From contig JABRWF010000005.1 of assembly GCA_018343915.1 (NCBI GenBank), forward strand, positions 221,001 through 285,000: 64,000 nucleotides of DNA. The letters run 5' to 3'. The notes under the pieces were generated by a model. That model saw only the letters and a list, made by a program, of their open reading frames with translations. It was not told where the DNA came from and searched no databases. Source of the DNA: Agroathelia rolfsii (lineage: Eukaryota; Basidiomycota; Agaricomycetes; Amylocorticiales; Amylocorticiaceae). Every line of letters begins with the position of its first letter. Within the stretch, counting starts at the first letter, position 1. Of this stretch, positions 34,258 through 45,167 are shown piece after piece. The position numbers and the translations under genes were made by a program.

Positions 34258-37092
34258 TCACTGTTCCTCGCCTTCAGTCACAAAGATTTCAACGTAATGC
34301 TCCAGAATCGTTTCAATCGCCTGTAGTAAGCAAAAATAAATAAATAAAATAAAATAAAACCATAGCGATAACTGTTAGTTCATATAAAATGATTGCGCAA
34401 AAAACACAAGGTACCCGGACCTTGTTCTGATATGGCGCATCTGCAATCCCATTCGATTGGGTAGGGGCGCTTGCCGGACCGAACTGGCTGAAAAGGGTAG
34501 GACCGAATACGATGGCCAAGTTCTGTGTCGACATCGCGTTCTCGCTTTCGTGTTGGTTGATTCTGCATCCGGGGAGGGCGCCATATTGATATTGCATCGT
34601 CAGCAGACCATATCGGAAGAAAAAACGCGTCTGCATGGAGGCTGAACACGCACCGGTATAAATGACCTAAGAAGAATTTCAAGATCCCGTAGTTTGGATC
34701 AGGCAAGTCATTCACGACTTTGTGTAGTTCGACATGCCGCTGCCTTTCGTTCTCATATTCTGTATACAGAAGAAGAAAGAAAGAAAGAAAAAAGGGCAAA
34801 AGGTCATGAGCCCTGGGCTGTGCATTCTTGATGTCTCTTTCATAATTTGAAACACTGACTAGCGGCATTTATGAAGTCCTGGTGCAGTTCACGCGTTAAT
34901 AATGGGTCCGGAAGCTCGCGTAGCCAAAGCTTCAGCACACTGGCAACAGTATTAATGTCGCTAGCCCATTCGTCTGCATCGAGGTCAATAGACCACACAT
35001 CTAAGGGGGGAGGGGCAACACAGCCTCATTTTCAGGAATTTTTTTTTCTAGAAGATATTTTCGACAGACCTCGATCGAATTTTTCCTTTAATTTTTGGAC
35101 CTTGCTAGATATACCGCTAATGCGATAGATGCCCTGTGATGATAGGCCGTACTTCTCGATGGCGGCACAGCACTTTTCCATGATCACGGGAACGTCCTCG
35201 CCTTCGCGTGTCTGTTGTGCTGTCAGTGGCAAGCCGAAGGCGGAGCCGTACCCCTGTGGTTCCGATGGTATCGAGAGGGCAGGATTAGATCCGTTTGATT
35301 GTTGCAATCCTGCGGGCGATAAAAGTGTGGTATGACTTCGGTCCGGATGAGACGGCAGTGGGGGAAGCTGTGACACTTATGTCAGAAGTCATGTCATTGT
35401 GCCCGGCTTCGCTTTGCCTCAAGGCTGGCAAACGCTCTACGTACAAAGCCCTGATCCTGAGGACCTTCCCGGCGCAGACCTCGAGGAGCCTGGCCTGCGT
35501 GTGCAAAGGCATAGTTCTGCATATAGACCTTAAAGTCTGAGCGGCTGTCAATTGATTCCATTGTTGCTTTAAGGCCCGACACTGAGATCAAGGGAATGCG
35601 TTAGACACGGGTCATGAGATGAAGACAATGAAGCAATGGGGGATAGAAACCTTCATCTGAGGTAGTAGGGACTAAAGTGGAGCCATCGTTGAGAACGATG
35701 CTTTCAAACAGATATGCATAACGAGTCAAGTGATATTGTGTCCCCAGATCCATCTCATCAACACACTCTTTCAATGCTCTTAATAGTCGTGGTAATTGAA
35801 AATTGAAATATTCTTGCCGCTTGGTTTGCGTTTCTAGCACAGCTTTGCGATAAGCATCTGATGCAGCAGACATGCGTGCACGGACGTCATCCTCCTGGCG
35901 TTGAATCTGCTCCAGTATCAAAGATAGTCATCGATGCATGACGCCATAATGCGCTCACATTTCCGGGATTTCTTCCTTTGAGAAGCATACCACCCTTGGC
36001 TACGGCTTTTCCCAGTGCACGCTTGCCAACAGCGCCGCTGCCGCCTGGTGCACGTCCTTGCAAGCCCGCGTCCTTAAAGGACTCGCCCTCCTTTTGTAAT
36101 AGTATTCGTTCCAGTTCCTCTGAAGTGGCGTCCAGGCGAGCCTTACTCTTCTCTGTGATCGTGGCGGATTCTTCTACGCTGCGCTCAAATTGATTTGCGA
36201 GGTCCTTGGTCTGAGAGGGAATAGATAAGACAAACACACACAAACAAGCATCCTCAGATGTCGAGGACACGCACCGACTTGCGATTCTTGTCGACTTGTT
36301 TAGAGAGATTCAGCAGTTCCTCACTCATCTCATTCAGGCGATGTGCAAAGCGCAAACGATTCTCAGCCATGGTTTCATGGATCCTCATCGAAGATTGCCA
36401 GGCCTTTACAAAAGAACTGATGTATAATGTCAACTTGACTGTTGATGCGTTCGTGCCGATACCTACCCAGCCTTGCCGTCGTGACCGGCGTACGTCTCTG
36501 AGGTAGATCTAGCAAGCTTTTGCATGGCCTTGCCATATTCTTCCTCAATCGCGGCACGGCGTTTGAAAAAGGTTGCTGCCTCCTGGATTGGGTTTGACAT
36601 GCCGTTGGAAGGGCTGATATATTTAATTGATTGCAATGAAAGAAACGCACACGACAGGACACTTGGCTCTGTTTTATCCTATCTAATAACAACGGTACGC
36701 CGCACTGGATATCCAACCATTAGCAGGCTGAAAAAAGGGGGCACAAGAGCAATAAGTCTCTTCACATCAAGTTCACACAGAGCCCTCAGGACGCTTTCAT
36801 CGAAGCTGGCATCGACCAGTGTTGCTGATTCGTCATGAAGCGTTGTCAGGGTATCGTGCCTGTCCGGTCCAGCCGGTAGACTGTCTTGGGGGCTTGATGA
36901 AGAGTGCATTCTAGCAGATTCAATGCTCGAGCGTGGAGATGACATGGAAATAGGCAATGGCTTTGACGATGTAACTAAAGGTGATTCGATGTTCGTCGAC
37001 GGTCCGGGTCGTGGATAATTGGCAGTCTCTGAGAGATGATGAGGATCCCAGGAAGTCGAGGCATAGTTGTCTTCTGCAGCAGAATGAGACAT
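34258..37092 (-). CDS. RGD1: F-BAR and RhoGAP protein (Rgd1-like)
   Basis: GTPase-activating protein for Rho-type GTPases with a membrane-curving F-BAR domain. About a dozen exons. The start ATG (37092) opens M-S-H-S-A-A-E-D-N-Y and a Ser-rich leader of about 110 residues. The F-BAR domain begins L-L-L-D-R-I-K-Q-S-Q-V-S-C-R, continues F-F-K-R-R-A-A-I-E-E-E-Y-G-K-A-M-Q-K-L-A-R, and includes R-Q-E-Y-F-N-F-Q-L-P-R-L-L. After a Pro/Ser linker comes RhoGAP: G-I-Y-R-I-S-G carrying the arginine finger, L-K-L-W-L-R-E-L-P-D-P-L-L, then N-L-A-I-V-F-G-P-T-L, ending ..V-T-E-G-E-E-Q at TGA 34258-34260. The layout equals yeast Rgd1 and fission-yeast Rga7/8, which act at growth sites and the division ring. 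Confidence 0.9.
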
Positions 37093-38349
37093 GATCCAAC
37101 AAGCAAAGCCCTTGAGCAATGAACGAGAATGAGATGACTTGAACTGTAAAGGGAGAGAACGAGACGAGAAACAGAAGGTATTTGCTTGGCCCGGCAGTTG
37201 GGCGCAACGTCGCACAGCCACGCGTGAAACCAAGTTCATCTACTTCTTCCTTGCTCGCATACTACCCCTGCTCAGCTCACAATGGCTGGCCTTTGTTGCT
37301 GCCGTAAAATGTGTATTATATGCCTGGGATGGTAATGGTGCCATCAGAATTCACAAGCGTATCTGGTGTACCAGCATCTCGGTCTGCTACTGGCATCGTG
37401 CTCGCCGGGCTAGTTGTGACCACCGCCGCCCCAGTCCTGTGGGCCTGTAGTTGGCAGCTGAAAATACCTTGCCTTGCAATCTTCTCCGGGATGATTTCTG
37501 AATACATCCTATCGTGGAAGATCTCCGTTGTTATCATTGTCTTCTGTCTTCTTCCCGGATAGCACTCTAGAATACTGTGCTGTCAGCGGCCCAGAAGCCG
37601 CGGCATGTACTTCTACACGGATGGACACCCCAGACTGCTACGCGATAATCAACGCTATGCACTCCACTCAGAAGTAAATCCGCGCTAGAAATATCTGGGG
37701 TCTGCTCCCTTCCTCCATGTCTCTCAGAGTTTAAAGCACCTAGCATGCTTTTACCGTTGACAATCATATTTATAATACCCCGGGACTGGAACCTTCGACC
37801 ATGAGCCTGTGATTTGATTTCATGAGCTCATTAAACATTTCTTATCGATATCATTGGAGGTATAACAACAACACGCATCTGCGTCTTGAGGAATACTGGA
37901 TCACATGACCTGTCTTTTTCGCGACAACATAAGTCTCATATGCCTTATATGAACCCATAGTTCTGACTATGGACAATCCCTACAATGTTGCACGGGATAT
38001 CCTGTCGTCATGTACACCATGTACTTGACATCATCTACATCATCAGGCAGGCGGTCAAGAACCAGGGCCTCAGTTGTTACCCCTTTGCTTCGGAGAGCTA
38101 TGATCGGATCCTCGGCCTTATGCCGCATTTCTCATGCACTGGTAATGTGAGTGAATAAGTTATGTTATTGCACATGACCAATCCAATGTCAAACAAATGA
38201 TTATCATAACTATCCGAATCCTTATCCATATCAGGGTCCTTCAGTAATCAAACCGCAAAATAATCCAGCCCCGATTATTAGAAACTCAAAGGGAAATATG
38301 ACGGAGCTATGGGTAGAGGGGAAAGAGAAATGTTGTGCAAAAGAATATT
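37093..38349. other. Intergenic
   Basis: About 1.25 kb. Open frames on either strand at 37311-37770 have no recognisable motif and no good splice continuation. I regard them as chance or decayed. The promoter of the RhoGAP gene lies at the left end. Confidence 0.45.
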
Positions 38350-38727
38350 TTAATTTCCATTGATCTCGCCGGAGCATTGAGGGCACTCGTGTGTCGTATT
38401 CTCTTCAACAATAGCCTGTTCGGCGCCCATACTGTAAATTATGAAAAGTAAGCAATCAGCTCCAAAAGGTGTCGAGACAGAGGATCCAGATCGCTTTGCA
38501 TACCGCTGCTCGCACTCCCTATGACAATCATGGATGGTAGTTCTGTGTCTCTGACTGTGTATGCACGTTAATCGATTGCAGTCGACCTGGATGACGGTGG
38601 CGTTAGGCATGGTTAGCAATTACGATATCTCGTTCATTTCGGGTAAGCAATCCCGCACGTTATGTTGCGAATCCCTAGTGACGTGCCCGCATGTGTATCT
38701 TCTGAGTTGTAAAATAGTAAAGCACAT
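38350..38727 (-). CDS. Small Cys/His-rich protein, three exons
   Basis: Exons 38659-38727, 38504-38586 and 38350-38431, with GTGCGG..CAG and GTATGC..CAG introns, joining to 77 residues. M-C-F-T-I-L-Q opens it. The Cys/His pattern is R-Y-T-C-G-H-V-T, then V-D-C-N-R-L-T-C-I-H-S, then I-H-D-C-H-R-E-C, then H-E-C-P-Q-C at the end. The last pair looks like a zinc ribbon half. I recall many small proteins of the form Y-x-C-G-H ... C-x(4)-C ... C-x(3)-C ... C-P-x-C in mushroom genomes, without known function. Phases 0 and 2 close perfectly and only the spliced form is open, which supports it as a real gene. Metal binding is inference. Confidence 0.72.
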
Positions 38728-39440
38728 CTCTCGACCCGCAATTGATGGTACAATAGAGGTGAAAGAAAAAGAGAAAGAAATGGATAGTATACAGTGCAGG
38801 GGGAATGAGTGACTTGTTTGCACCCCTTCTCTGATGTGGTCGCAGTGTCGTATTTAAATCCTGGTCCCCCTTCCCTTGATCTTAAGCAAATACACTTCTG
38901 TGGCCTCGTCAGCATACCAGGCTCTGCATGCCTTGCCGGTATAGCTAATTGAACCATCTCGTGCTGACCATGCATGCCTGCATGTCATGTCATGCCATCG
39001 ATCACACTATTATGAATCGATTGGAGAGTAATATCAGCTTAATAGCTTCAAGCCAGCTCCATTTGTGTTTGGGCTGAGCTTGAAAGATCGTCGTATTCCG
39101 AAAGGAGAATAATGAAAGGTTGTAGATAACCATAATAAAATCTTGCCCGGGTGTACCGAGGAGATGGTGCAAATGGAGAACGGAAAGAGGGTACAGGAGA
39201 AAGAAAAAGAAAAGAAAAAGAAAAGAAAAAAGACAGGACAAACGATCAAAAGCGATAAACCGAGCCTACCACAAGCCAAGACGCTTGCATGCAATTGAAT
39301 ACGATATATATTTTGTATTGAAATCAGTCCATCGATATCAAAGTGACAGAAATAGAGACATTAATGAAGTCATCGTGGAAGTAGGGCAACCAGTAGGACG
39401 GCGCCACTTCAGTCCCTACCCCTTGCTAAGAAACACCCTG
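38728..39440. other. Intergenic
   Basis: Promoter of the small Cys/His gene and 3' flank of NUP85. It includes a purine run of GAAAAA-type repeats at about 39190-39235. No gene supported. Confidence 0.5.
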
Positions 39441-42260
39441 TCAAAGAGCTGCGAAGTAGCGGGCGAGCGCAAGGCGCACGGAACGAAGGCGGTCCAGGGC
39501 ATCAATTTCGCGTGCACTCTGAATGCTTCTGGATAGGATCGCCAAGTAATCTTCGCCGGCCCCTTGCGAGGCTGCCGTGAAAACCTCCTCAAGCCTTCCC
39601 AGCAGCTCGCGAGCGCCAGCCGTGGTAAACAATAGATTAATATCTGTATTATACAGTTAATTAAGAAAATGTCATCAATGATGTGAAAACAATCCCCTTG
39701 TGGAGAGGGGAGGGGATGATGGCTAATTATCTTACTGGGCTCAAGAAGTGGTACAGCATCACACAAAAGCAGACCCCACCACGACTTTGGCGCGATCTCA
39801 TCACGGAGTAGGGTCACGAGTTCTTGCGCGGCCTCCTGCCGGTCTTCTTGCATCAGCCTTCGATGAAAATCGGCGTAACGAATAGCGAACATGAGTCGAT
39901 GGATGAAGATACCCTGAGATCCGGCCTGTGCCTTGAGGACATCCAAAGAAGGTACGATCTCCGAAACGTACTTCACATATACGGCGGGACCTGGAGTGTG
40001 TGGTCACCGTGTCAGTCATATTCTCATCATTCTTCTGATATATGATTAAGAAACCCGAACTAAACGAACCGTTAGAGATGTACTCATCCAACACCGCATC
40101 GACAATGCGGCCAAGCCCGGACCAGTCTTCGGCGGATGTGCTATAGGACACCGCCAATCCATATTCTTTATTATCCACGGACATCCTTGCTGCTATCTAT
40201 ATTGTGCCGTCAGTCTTATGATCCATGAATGACGGTGTTGAAGAAGAGAACAAAGTTACTGGCCTTGCAAACCTCTCTCCGGACCGCTTCCCGTTGATAA
40301 TCAAAGCAGGTCTTGTTGACTTCGCCCAGAACGCCTTCTAATTCCTCAGCTTCGATAGCAGTACCTATTACCGTGGATTTATTTTGTAACCGGAGCGGGA
40401 CGTGTAGGAGAATTTCATCTGCCATAGACACCCCGATATTGCCACAAGAGTAGAGGTAGTCTACGGTAATACGCCAAAAGCCTGGGTCCGAATGCAAATA
40501 GTTAGCATAAGCTATAATGTAGTGATCTCGTAGTGATAGTTGTGAGCTAGCAGAAAGAGGATTAAGTATTTTGCGAATAGCGTGCATGAGTTAGAATGCT
40601 GGAAAAAGGCATTTTTTGTAACAGAGGATTACTTACTCTTCGTCTGCGTTAGAAGAGACCAAACCAATCAGTTGAACGAGATCGGCCGCATGGGCAGCAA
40701 GCCACAGATCTATTCTTGCCGCAAACTCCAGAGCTTGTTCAGCCTTGAGGGAAAAAATGGCGCTATGGAACATATCCTCCACATCTGTCGGATCAGGCGG
40801 TAACTCCTCCATGATCTGAGCGACGATATTACTTAGCATACAGGCTTCTAATGTCAGTCCAACCATAAATCACGCAGAGTCTAAATGAAACAACGTACGG
40901 TAGAGCTTGCCTCTGTAAACGAGGCTCAACGAAAATGCCCCATGCGGCACATACTTCCTTCCAGTCAGCCCCCAAGTCGGCACAAACTCGTGTAAGAACC
41001 GAGCCTCTGCCTTCGAGGATACCAACTAGATCGCTGGCACGATCCCACCAGTTTTCGAAGTCATCTTGGCGTTCAGATTCCGGAATGGAATCCATCTCAA
41101 CGCGCAGCGTCCGGACTTTATCACCCCACCGCCGTAGCGCGTGTGCAAACTCACGCTCCGAGGAAAACTGTTGCAGCCGAGGACGACCTTCAAGTAGAGG
41201 CACCAAACGACCGGCCACATACCGTAAGCTTTCTGAGGCGTGCTGAGACAGCGTGTCAAGGAAGAATATAGAGGCCTTTGTAAGGCCACGAAGCATCGTT
41301 CTAGATCAATAAGTGAGTAGAACTGCGAGTTTCATGAGACAGATCGAGCTTAGAATATGTTTTCTAACCTGGTGAGATATGGCCAGAACGTGGAGTCCTC
41401 CCATGGCCTCTCGAGGCTGCTAAGGTGATCGCCTTCTTCCGTCGACGGCTCGATAAAATGTGTGTTGAGCCATTCCATAAGATCTTCTCCGATAGGTGTC
41501 TCATCTGAAGCATCCTCTGGCAGGTATATCGTTAGAAGGAGCGAGAAACACGTGTACAGAGTCCTGTAATGATCGCTGCTATACTGAAGTGGACCTTCCT
41601 GGTGTTCAATCGGTTGCTGGAAATGCCCGAAAAGTTGTCGTTGTTTTCATATTTAATTTATCGAGCTACTAAAGATGCATTGACATACGTACAGACGTGT
41701 GCGCCCAACACTCCTTGATGAAGTTCACGTAGTCGATGGTCAGCTTCCTGACAGCCCCACGGATTTGGTCCTCCTCTGCCCTATACGCCGTTCATGAGCG
41801 AATAGTACGAGAGATGATAATGAGCATATGTATTCGATTACCAGTCCAATCCCCCAGCAGGCGCCATTTTTCGGATATTCTGCATGGCAGCAAATATTAT
41901 TGATGTATCTGTCACGAACTGAGGGCAACATTTAATATTCGGAAAAGAGGAAAAATAATAGCTCATACAAGACGACGTTCAGAGGCTGGCGCCTTGTGCA
42001 TACCGGCTAGGTATATGGACTGCGAGCTATGTTCAGATCCCGAGCGCACATGTTTATCATCGACCTGGGCATATGTGAATAGGTAAGCTCAGCACCCCAT
42101 GTGAGCAAAAATAAAGTCCAACATTGGTCGGGAAGATGGCAATAGCATTTTGAAGAGGTGAGTGTGTGTTTGAGACAGTGCGACCAGAGGAAAGGAACTT
42201 GTGGATGTCGCCAGCCGAGAACTGGGGAGGCACGAGATCTAGTACATGCGCTGGTGCCAT
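39441..42260 (-). CDS. NUP85: Nucleoporin Nup85
   Basis: Scaffold subunit of the nuclear pore Y-complex. About a dozen exons. Start ATG at 42260 (M-A-P-A-H-V-L-D-L-V-P-P). The helical body includes S-I-F-F-L-D-T-L-S-Q-H-A-S, P-R-L-Q-Q-F-S-S-E-R-E-F, D-F-E-N-W-W-D-R, G-A-D-W-K-E-V-C-A-A-W-G-I-F-V, L-S-L-R-D-H-Y-I-I-A-Y-A, F-W-R-I-T-V-D-Y-L-Y-S-C-G, and E-I-A-P-K-S-W-W-G-L-L-L-C. These fit the fungal Nup85 family as I remember it. The last exon ends ..A-R-Y-F-A-A-L at TGA 39441-39443. An open frame that runs further, to 39416, is a different phase. The gene is divergent from RRP4, with 349 bp between the starts. Confidence 0.87.
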
Positions 42261-42609
42261 GCTCACAACGGCCTGTGTTTGAATATCACGTTGCGTGGTG
42301 CGTATTGAGCCCCAGAATGCGTTATTGTTTCCTAAACTAGGCCAGACTACTCAGAAACAACCCAAGTAATTTCAGAGATGTAGAATGTGGTGCGGATGTT
42401 GTGAGCGCTCGAGGAAGAAGTGTGGCACCAAATTCAAACCTGCGCCACCAACGCGAAATTCTGTATTGCATCAGATACATTTCAAGACCTTGTTCATTCT
42501 TCTCATTTTCACATATTACTCAACATTGTGACCAGTGTGTATTATTACTTTAAAAGCGTATTACTTCTCGGAGCGGGACGATTACACATAAAATTCACTC
42601 ATCGATATT
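42261..42609. promoter_or_regulatory. Divergent promoter of NUP85 and RRP4
   Basis: 349 bp between two divergent ATGs. Both genes serve nuclear RNA handling, so shared control is plausible but unproven. No motif is singled out. Confidence 0.5.
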
Positions 42610-43913
42610 ATGGCTGCCGCAATCGTCTCCTTCACAAGTTTTCCCGGGCCTGATTTCGCCTCCAGCTCTCATCACCACCCCGTTGATGATGACGACGACG
42701 ACGAGATGGATGTTGAATTCAATTTGGAGAAAGAGGGTGAAGATACCATAGGGGGCACGAAGCTTGCTACCCCAGGCGAGGTTCTGACATCAGCACAGGC
42801 ATTCATGAGGTAAGCATCGTTGTGCAGGCCAGCAATTCTGTAGGTGATGGATCAATCCAGAGGCCACGGCACGTACGTTGAGAATGAAGACGTATTGGCT
42901 AGCGTTGCCGGGACGATAGAACGTGTAAATCGCCTGGTCAGCGTCAAGGCCATCCGATCAAGGTTATTGCCACCTATCCCCTACTATCCCATGCATTTCT
43001 AAATATTTGACTAGATATAACCCTGCTGTTGGTGATTTGGTTGTAGGTCGCATCACTGAGGTAAACATCCCCATTTTTCTCTACAAAAATGCAGACACAT
43101 ATTAACAATCTACTCAGGTGCAATTGAAACGATGGCGTGTCGACGTGCATGCCAGACAAGACGCCGTGTTACTCTTGTCCTCTGTTAATTTACCTGGAGG
43201 TGTTCAGGTTTGTTGATTCTTGACTAAGCGTTTTTTCTTTATGATTCAGAGTGAATCACTTTGCAGCGTCGCAAACTAGAAAGTGATGAACTAGAAATGC
43301 GCACATTCTTTGAAGAAGGAGATCTCCTTGTCGCAGAAGTACAAAGTCTGTTCTCTGATGGTGCTATATCATTGCACACTCGCTCTCTACGCTACGGAAA
43401 GGTAAGAAAAAACACACTTTTGAGCCACTTTATGCGCTCATGCTCTTTGCCGAGCCAGCTTCGTAATGGTCAACTAGTCACTGTGCCGCCAGTCCTCATA
43501 CGGCGCTTAAAATCGCATTTTATTACCCTACCTTGTGGCGTTGATCTTATTCTCAGTCTAAACGGATACATTTGGGTGAGCAAACATGTTAGAGAACATG
43601 AACAGGAAGGCGAAGAAGGTTTCGATGCTGAGGCAGTATATTCCAATAAAAACGATGTGCGTCCATCCAATTCTCGCATCCAGGACGGCGGTGAAATGAC
43701 TGTTTGCCTGCCGAACAGGTTATTGATGCTGCTACACGTACTGCGATTTCGCGTGTAACCAATATCATCCGCGTGCTTGCCGAACGATTTGTGCCCCTCA
43801 CGGATGCCATTCTGCTGGAAGCATATGAATGGTCTGTTGAACAGGAGAGCGTACAAGTGCTCCTGCAGCCCGACATAGGAGACGGTTTGGTAGCCGCACT
43901 TGGCGGCCAATAG
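42610..43913 (+). CDS. RRP4: Exosome subunit Rrp4
   Basis: RNA-binding cap subunit of the nuclear/cytoplasmic RNA exosome. Seven exons: 42610-42809, 42861-42962, 43015-43060, 43118-43207, 43267-43401, 43459-43656 and 43719-43913. An acidic N-terminus comes first. The N-terminal domain contains G-H-G-T-Y-V-E-N-E-D-V-L-A-S-V-A-G. The S1 domain has V-G-D-L-V-V-G-R-I-T-E and W-R-V-D-V-H-A-R-Q-D-A-V-L. The KH domain has L-N-G-Y-I-W-V. The C-terminal helix carries F-V-P-L-T-D-A-I-L-L-E-A-Y-E-W. The last intron begins GTGCGT at 43657; reading through it would change the frame before the conserved V-I-D-A-A-T-R block. Intact. Confidence 0.93.
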
Positions 43914-43952
43914 CTGCGTCTACCGATATTACTGCGAATCTAGACAGGGCTA

Positions 43953-44579
43953 CTACAACACTCCGTTAAGACTTACTCGGTCTTCATCTTCACCATCCAT
44001 GCTTGCATCCACCTCAGACACCTCCTCACCCTCTCTATTTCCTTCCTCATCCTCCCCATCCTCACCTTCTGTCTGTGTGGCTCCTCCTTGCCCCTCATCC
44101 TCCCCACCCTCACCTTCTGTCTGTGCGGCTCCTCCTTGCCCCGCATCCTCCCCACCCTCATCTTCTGTCTGTGCGACCCCTCCTTGCCCCTGAGTAGCAC
44201 CCCCGCCCCCTCCGGCTCCCGTCGCCAACTTGCGTGCCAATGCGGCACGCTCATTTTCATCACGTTTCTCATCATACGGAAGCAATTGATCTAAAGCAAG
44301 CTCTTCCCATCCTGGTCCAGGACCACCCGCACCGCCGAACTTCAAGTCTTCAAGCAGCGTACGCGACAAGGGATCCCATTTTCCTTTTGGGCGAGAAGCG
44401 ACATGTGACAGGAGAGTTGGGTTGCCGTATGGATAGGACGGATGCATCTTATTTGGAAGGAAGGTATCGCCTGTAGGCAGGAACAAACGGAAGGGTAGTA
44501 TTATGATTATACGAATGACCATAACACGAAGAATGTATCACCAACCATTCTCAGTCTTTTCTATGTCTGGTGGGATCAT
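43953..44579 (-). CDS. Hypothetical protein with acidic Gly/Gln/Glu tandem repeats
   Basis: Two exons, 44546-44579 and 43953-44470, predicting about 183 residues. It starts M-I-P-P-D-I-E-K-T-E-N-G-D-T-F-L-P and has a fairly ordered first half (H-P-S-Y-P-Y-G-N-P, K-W-D-P-L-S-R-T-L-L-E-D-L). The second half holds three consecutive 16-residue repeats of the form G-Q-G-G-x-x-Q-T-E-x-E-x-G-E-D-x, coded by 48 bp tandem units, and a very acidic end. I do not recognise the family. The first 90 residues look like a conserved domain rather than chance. It ends 39 bp from the RRP4 stop, tail to tail. Confidence 0.65.
44040..44190 (-). repeat. 48 bp coding minisatellite, three units
   Basis: Three head-to-tail units encode G-Q-G-G-V/A-A/T-Q-T-E-D/G-E-G/D-G-E-D-A/E. 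On the plus strand they read as repeats of TCCTCACCTTCTGTCTGTG-like words. Confidence 0.8.
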
Positions 44580-45167
44580 ATGAGACGGTATATCGAGCTC
44601 TGATATCATCAAAACTCAGATATGTTGACAGGTATCTAGTGCAAACAATCCAATACCTTCATCAGACAATTCTCCGTCTAGATAATCATCCGTCTCAATG
44701 GTGTCGAGGATCAAGAGGTCATTTTTTGTCATGTGTAAATAGCAAAATGCTAGGTCCTAGTCTCGCTTTGTATAAATGACTCTTGACGAGTGAGTGCATA
44801 CGCGGGATAACCTACAGTCATTGCAACAAAGTATGATTATCTAGCAAGTAGGAGGGAAACCAATGTGCGTCAATGATGTGCGCGTTGGTGGCGTGTTCTG
44901 GTTTACAGCCACTTCAGCCACGGTGGCAATCACCATTTGGGGTATGCTTGCCCGGGCCTTGCAACTGAGATCGTCAGGTTTTTTTTACCAACTTACTCAT
45001 GGAAGAGATATAAGACGGACCTTGACGCTATACTGAGCATATACGGTCTTACCCAACCCTAAAACATACCTGAGGCTATTGATCAACTGGCAACATTCAT
45101 ATCTGCAATTAATATTATCATTACCTACCATAAACGACTGCTCAACGACCTCAAGTCAATCACTGGC
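44580..45167. other. Divergent intergenic region
   Basis: Lies between the start of the acidic-repeat gene (minus) and the TFIIIC gene (plus). No coding segment supported. Confidence 0.5.

Noticed and set aside
37311..37770. Overlapping open frames on both strands as a secreted protein
   Set aside because: No signal peptide, no recognisable motif and no splice path that joins them.
39416..39440. Extension of NUP85 to the stop at 39416
   Set aside because: That stop is in another phase. The conserved frame ends at 39441-39443.
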